Of a stretch of DNA of 9,241 bases, positions 6,770-9,241 are shown in pieces. The stretch covers positions 1 through 9,241 of the forward strand of contig CAJBRS010000012.1 in assembly GCA_903958115.1 (NCBI GenBank), written 5' to 3'. The notes under the pieces are model-generated. The model had not been told where the DNA came from and did not search any database. It saw only the letters and a list, made by a program, of their open reading frames with translations. Positions within the stretch are counted from its first letter, which is position 1; the number at the start of each line of letters is the position of its first letter. The stretch comes from an uncultured bacterium (GTDB lineage Bacteria; Patescibacteriota; Minisyncoccia; Phycocordibacterales; CAWITU01). A program made the position numbers and the translations under genes.

Positions 6770-7582
6770 CTAAATTTTATAAACCCCCATTTCTAGCCGT
6801 TTTAAGCTAAAAGTAGTGGCTTTTTGACCGACTTGTTTTCCTATCTCTTGCACCAGCTGACGAACATAAGTGCCAGTTGAGCAATGCACGGCAAATTTTG
6901 CTAAAGCAAAATTTGCCTCCTGACCGTTTATATCACCACAAGCATCGATTGCCTTCTTCCACGAATCAATTATCTCTTTCTGTCTAAAATTTCCAGTGAC
7001 TTTTGAAATATTTTCCTCAATAGTTTTTATTAGATCTTTCTTAGAAATTTCCCGTTCGCCTAAATAATCAAGACCAAAGATTTCAATATCGTGAGCAGGT
7101 ATTTCAATTTCTCCAAGTCTTCCTTCCCTAGCCCACTGCCAAAGAGGCTTCCCATTGACTGGCTTTGATGAAAAAGGCGGGTATGGTTGCGAGAACTTGC
7201 CAATAAAACTTTCTACAAGGTGCTGTGGTATTAACTCCTGCAGCGAACGGGACCCCCTCCGAGTCGGCGAGGAGTGGATGGAGAGCAAAGGAGATAATAC
7301 CGCGGCGCCTTGTAGAAGGTCTTCTTTAGCAAGGCCTAGTAAATCATAAGTGTCGGTTTCAAAACCAAACAATATTTCAAATTCATATTTTTTATCGAGA
7401 TTTAGATACTTCTCTCGATCTTTATTTTCTTCACCAACGAGTACAAGCAAGAGCCCTTCGGCCATCGGATCAAGACGACCAATATAGCTAAGTGTCTCTT
7501 TTATAAGTTCTGGCTTTTCCTTTCTCAAGCGATCTAAAGCCTGTAACGGAGTCTCTCCTATCTGTTTATTTATAAAAAGCAT
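6770..7582 (-). CDS. truB: tRNA pseudouridine(55) synthase, divergent, carrying a palindromic insertion
   Basis: Isomerises U55 to pseudouridine in the T-loop of tRNAs. 270 residues. The catalytic aspartate is Asp38 in GRLDPMAEG; other family motifs are YEFEILFGFETDTYD (66-80), the QPYPPFSSKPVNGKPLWQWAREG block (canonical PPxYSAxKxxG) and HCSTGTYVRQL (233-243). The protein ends with the catalytic domain and has no PUA domain. Two stretches look extra against ordinary TruB. About 37 residues at 88-125 are encoded by the inverted-repeat element at 7208-7320 and have a different flavour (LSIHSSPTRRGSRSLQ). A helical, charged stretch at about 176-221 precedes the HCST motif. All key motifs flank these intact, so the enzyme is probably active. 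The gene stands alone between a terminator and the RRM promoter, with a weak -10 6 nt before its ATG. Confidence 0.87.
   Translation of the reverse strand: MLFINKQIGETPLQALDRLRKEKPELIKETLSYIGRLDPMAEGLLLVLVGEENKDREKYLNLDKKYEFEILFGFETDTYDLLGLAKEDLLQGAAVLSPLLSIHSSPTRRGSRSLQELIPQHLVESFIGKFSQPYPPFSSKPVNGKPLWQWAREGRLGEIEIPAHDIEIFGLDYLGEREISKKDLIKTIEENISKVTGNFRQKEIIDSWKKAIDACGDINGQEANFALAKFAVHCSTGTYVRQLVQEIGKQVGQKATTFSLKRLEMGVYKI
6890..6917. repeat. Perfect 12-bp inverted repeat inside truB
   Basis: GGCAAATTTTGC, loop TAAA, GCAAAATTTGCC: arms 6890-6901 and 6906-6917 match exactly. It encodes residues 222-231 (EANFALAKFA), directly before the conserved HCSTGTY block. There is no T-run, so it is not a classical terminator. 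Confidence 0.85.
7208..7320. repeat. 113-bp palindromic element inserted in frame in truB
   Basis: Arms of 32 nt (7208-7239 and 7289-7320) enclose a 49-nt GC-rich centre. By hand alignment 27 of 32 positions pair by Watson-Crick rules, four are T/G pairs on the plus strand (7210, 7221, 7224, 7226) and one is a mismatch (7234/7294). The centre holds a smaller palindrome, CCGAGTCGG at 7259-7267, and a CTCC/GGAG stem (7257-7260 with 7271-7274). The truB frame stays open across it, adding roughly 30-37 residues in the loop between the DTYD block and the SQPYPPFSS block. The layout resembles Rickettsia palindromic elements, but sequence relatedness is not claimed. Confidence 0.85.
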
Positions 7583-7588
7583 AATTTC

Positions 7589-7618
7589 AATCTACCTTAT
7601 TTAAAAAGAAAAGGCCAA
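7589..7618 (-). promoter_or_regulatory. Weak candidate promoter for truB
   Basis: Minus strand: TTGGCC (7613-7618), 18 bp, TAGATT (7589-7594), 6 nt before the truB ATG. Both boxes are poor matches, and the -35 lies in the stem of the preceding terminator. It is listed because the short -10 to ATG distance repeats the pattern of the better promoters here. Confidence 0.25.
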
Positions 7619-7644
7619 CGAGCAAGAGCAACGTCGACCTTTTT
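7603..7644 (-). terminator. Intrinsic terminator after the IMP-cyclohydrolase-family gene
   Basis: On the minus strand a 12-bp stem (AAAAGGTCGACG with CGTTGGCCTTTT, ten Watson-Crick and two G-U pairs; plus-strand arms 7609-7620 and 7632-7643) closes an 11-nt loop and is followed by TTTTCTTTTT. It separates the upstream genes from truB. A second small hairpin (GGGCT/AGCCC, 7657-7661 with 7676-7680) lies just after the stop codon. Confidence 0.75.
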
Positions 7645-7682
7645 AGATTATCACAAGGGCTACCACAGACTAGTCAGCCCTA

Positions 7683-8435
7683 TCATTCATATTTGTTGAT
7701 TACAAAGATCTCGGATTGATAATCCTGCGGTACCGGACGAGTCGACACAGGAATACGCTTCACAACCAAAGAAACTCTGTTTTTCTCATCGAGCATCGTC
7801 CAATAAGAATTGGCAATGTCAGCGATGTCTCCTTCAATCGGTACCAACTCAGGGTCACCTTCCCATGAAAGTAATGGCTCACTATGGCCAAGGTAGGTAC
7901 TGACAAAGTAACCAAACCCCTGAGGAATTGTCTCGTAGCGATACAAGAAGCGCCGGCAAGAATCATCAAATGATGACTTGCGAATTATTGACAATTCAGC
8001 AATGAAAGCACCCCTTGTGTAGGAAACTCCTGTAATACGTGGGGTGTTATCAGGCTCGTCATTCTCATATCTGTGACTCCGCAGAGCATTGAGTAAATCA
8101 AACTCCTGAGCGAAAAAACTGTCTCTGACAGAGTTGGTTTGGGTACCGTTGCTGACAACATATCTTCCGTTCCTACTGACCTCACCCATAGCAGCGTAGA
8201 AAAGATTGTAGGGGTTTGTAACCTTTGAATCATCTACCGCCTTGATAAGCACCTCTTCGGCGCCACTTCTACTGATGAGGCGATTTCGACTGTTCTCGTC
8301 TCTCCCCATGATCCAGTGGATTTGGATAAGATTTTGTCCAGAATCATCAGTGCCAAGGACAACCCCAGAACCCGGATAAGGGTTCTCAGAGAGACGACGC
8401 AGATTATCATCTGCGAAGGTTTTTGAATTCTGCAT
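7683..8435 (-). CDS. IMP cyclohydrolase family protein (PurO-like fold)
   Basis: 250 residues. The N-terminal blocks NPYPGSGVVLG (18-28) and WIMGRDENSRNR (41-52) match what I know of the bacterial IMP_cyclohyd (PurO-like) family. The archaeal member closes FAICAR to IMP, the last step of de novo purine synthesis. The rest shows mixed strands and helices with conserved-looking NPYNLFYAAMGE and NGTQTNS segments; there is no signal peptide or membrane helix, so it is cytoplasmic. It has a clear Shine-Dalgarno (AAAGGAG, 8447-8453, 11 nt from the ATG at 8435) and a TGA stop, both unlike the neighbouring genes, and no purine gene is in the window. It lies 51 nt after the carboxypeptidase gene and may share its transcript. 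Catalysis of the FAICAR step is inferred from family alone; the protein may act on a related nucleotide. Confidence 0.72.
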   Translation of the reverse strand: MQNSKTFADDNLRRLSENPYPGSGVVLGTDDSGQNLIQIHWIMGRDENSRNRLISRSGAEEVLIKAVDDSKVTNPYNLFYAAMGEVSRNGRYVVSNGTQTNSVRDSFFAQEFDLLNALRSHRYENDEPDNTPRITGVSYTRGAFIAELSIIRKSSFDDSCRRFLYRYETIPQGFGYFVSTYLGHSEPLLSWEGDPELVPIEGDIADIANSYWTMLDEKNRVSLVVKRIPVSTRPVPQDYQSEIFVINKYE

Positions 8436-8446
8436 TTACTATTTTT

Positions 8447-8453
8447 CTCCTTT
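8447..8453 (-). promoter_or_regulatory. Shine-Dalgarno of the IMP-cyclohydrolase-family gene
   Basis: AAAGGAG on the minus strand, 11 nt before the ATG at 8435. It is the only well-placed Shine-Dalgarno found for any gene whose start is in this window, and it supports the chosen start. Confidence 0.8.
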
Positions 8454-8486
8454 CAAAATTTTAGTTGTTGCTGTTTCTCCCAAACC

Positions 8487-9241
8487 TTACTTTTTTGTAC
8501 TAGTGCTGTCAATAGTAGAGGTGGCTACCGTCGAGGTGGCACCTTCAAACTGAACGTTGTGACGAATATAATTTAAGATAGTGTAAACATCATTTTCGCG
8601 GTTTTGGCTTCGAAGCAACACAATAACAATGTTGTGTTTGCCTCCATCGCCCCCTTGTGCATTTCCCAACTGGACATTAAAAAGAGAAACCGTCGTTTGA
8701 AGAGCTTCGTCGGTGAAGCCGTTCTTACCGCCAACAAAATTATCAAGAGCCAAAAAATGATTGGCGTTACTCCATGTATGATGCAAAATGGAATACTGTC
8801 GGACTCTAGTGGTATCAAATATGGTTGGTACCACCTGAAAAATGTATTTCGCCAACTTAAACAAGTCCTCAGTAGTACTAACATTTTTAGGGGTCAAACC
8901 ACTCGGATCTTCATACTTAGTGTTAATCATTCCTAAGGAGTAAGCCTTTTGATTCATTAATGTAATAAATTTCGGTAAACCATAATATTCGGCAAAAGCT
9001 TCGGCGGCATCATTAGAAGACTCCAAAAGAAGTGGGTACTCCAAATCTCCCACTTTTATTTTTTCACCAATCTTTAACTCCCCTTGTGTGCCATATGTAG
9101 AAACGGCTGTCTTAGAAATAGTAGTAAAATCTTGAAAATTATCAGCCTCTTTTGCCACGAGAATAGTCATGAGTTTAGATACAGAGGCTATTGGGTAAGT
9201 AGTGGTACCGTTACTCTCGGCAATAATTTTTCCGTTATCTA
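8487..9241 (-). CDS. D-alanyl-D-alanine carboxypeptidase (peptidase S11 / DacA family), 5' end outside the window
   Basis: Partial: the frame is open to the right edge, so the internal ATG at 9170 is not the start; the visible part begins DNGKIIAESNG. Penicillin-binding motifs are present: SxxK as SVSK in ASVSKLMT (9174-9185, catalytic Ser and Lys), SxN as SSN in LLLESSNDAAEAFA (9012-9020), and the third motif as KNG in GGKNGFTDEA (8718-8726) where KTG is usual. The enzyme trims the terminal D-Ala from peptidoglycan pentapeptides outside the cell and so limits cross-linking. After the catalytic domain there is no PBP5-type beta domain, only a Ser/Thr-rich tail (ATSTVATSTIDSTSTKK), a style common in Parcubacteria proteins. 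A signal peptide is expected upstream but cannot be seen. The next gene follows after 51 nt and may be cotranscribed. Confidence 0.9.
   Translation of the reverse strand, partial: DNGKIIAESNGTTTYPIASVSKLMTILVAKEADNFQDFTTISKTAVSTYGTQGELKIGEKIKVGDLEYPLLLESSNDAAEAFAEYYGLPKFITLMNQKAYSLGMINTKYEDPSGLTPKNVSTTEDLFKLAKYIFQVVPTIFDTTRVRQYSILHHTWSNANHFLALDNFVGGKNGFTDEALQTTVSLFNVQLGNAQGGDGGKHNIVIVLLRSQNRENDVYTILNYIRHNVQFEGATSTVATSTIDSTSTKK

Noticed and set aside
6890..6917. 12-bp palindrome in truB as an intrinsic terminator
   Set aside because: The stem is AT-rich, followed by no T-run on either strand, and lies in the middle of the coding sequence.
7657..7680. GGGCT/AGCCC hairpin after the IMP-cyclohydrolase-family stop as a separate terminator
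   Set aside because: Only a 5-bp stem with a 14-nt loop and no T-run; the 7603-7644 hairpin is a far better terminator.
9168..9170. ATG at 9170 as the start of the carboxypeptidase
   Set aside because: The frame continues upstream and contains the essential SxxK motif at 9174-9185, so the gene runs off the window.

Overview
The window looks like a piece of a Candidate Phyla Radiation (Patescibacteria, probably Parcubacteria-type) chromosome. This is inferred from gene style, not from a marker gene. The signs are a moderately AT-rich sequence, short intergenic gaps, and a type IV prepilin with a Parcubacteria-like N-terminal helix. There is also a D-Ala-D-Ala carboxypeptidase ending in a Ser/Thr-rich tail and a compact, divergent TruB without a PUA domain. 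The standard bacterial code fits: TAA, TAG and one TGA are used as stops.

Layout. Positions 26-4435 (minus strand) form one gene cluster, read right to left: a 90-residue single-pass membrane protein, a cysteine-rich prepilin-like protein, then a three-gene MacAB/YknXYZ-type export system (membrane-fusion adaptor, ABC ATPase, MacB-type permease). A 68-bp divergent promoter region separates this cluster from typA/bipA (4504-6285, plus). A symmetric terminator at 6304-6335 serves both typA and the convergent gene for a small RRM RNA-binding protein (6346-6636, minus). Upstream of the RRM gene is a leader of about 100 nt that can encode a 24-residue basic peptide. Then come truB (6770-7582, minus), a terminator, a gene of the IMP cyclohydrolase family (7683-8435, minus) and a partial S11 D-Ala-D-Ala carboxypeptidase running off the right edge (8487-9241, minus).

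Functionally the window mixes envelope functions (export pump, pilin-like surface protein, peptidoglycan carboxypeptidase) with translation and RNA functions (TypA, RRM protein, TruB) and one orphan purine enzyme.

Three things stand out. (1) A 113-bp imperfect palindrome with 32-nt arms lies in frame inside truB, resembling in style the palindromic elements of Rickettsia that insert into protein genes. (2) Most genes have no Shine-Dalgarno sequence, and their best promoter -10 boxes lie only 5-11 nt from the ATG, which predicts leaderless or near-leaderless mRNAs. The IMP-cyclohydrolase-family gene, with a clear AGGAG, is the exception. (3) The divergent promoters at 4442-4492 appear to share one near-palindromic -35 box. 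No CRISPR array, insertion sequence, tRNA or rRNA was seen.
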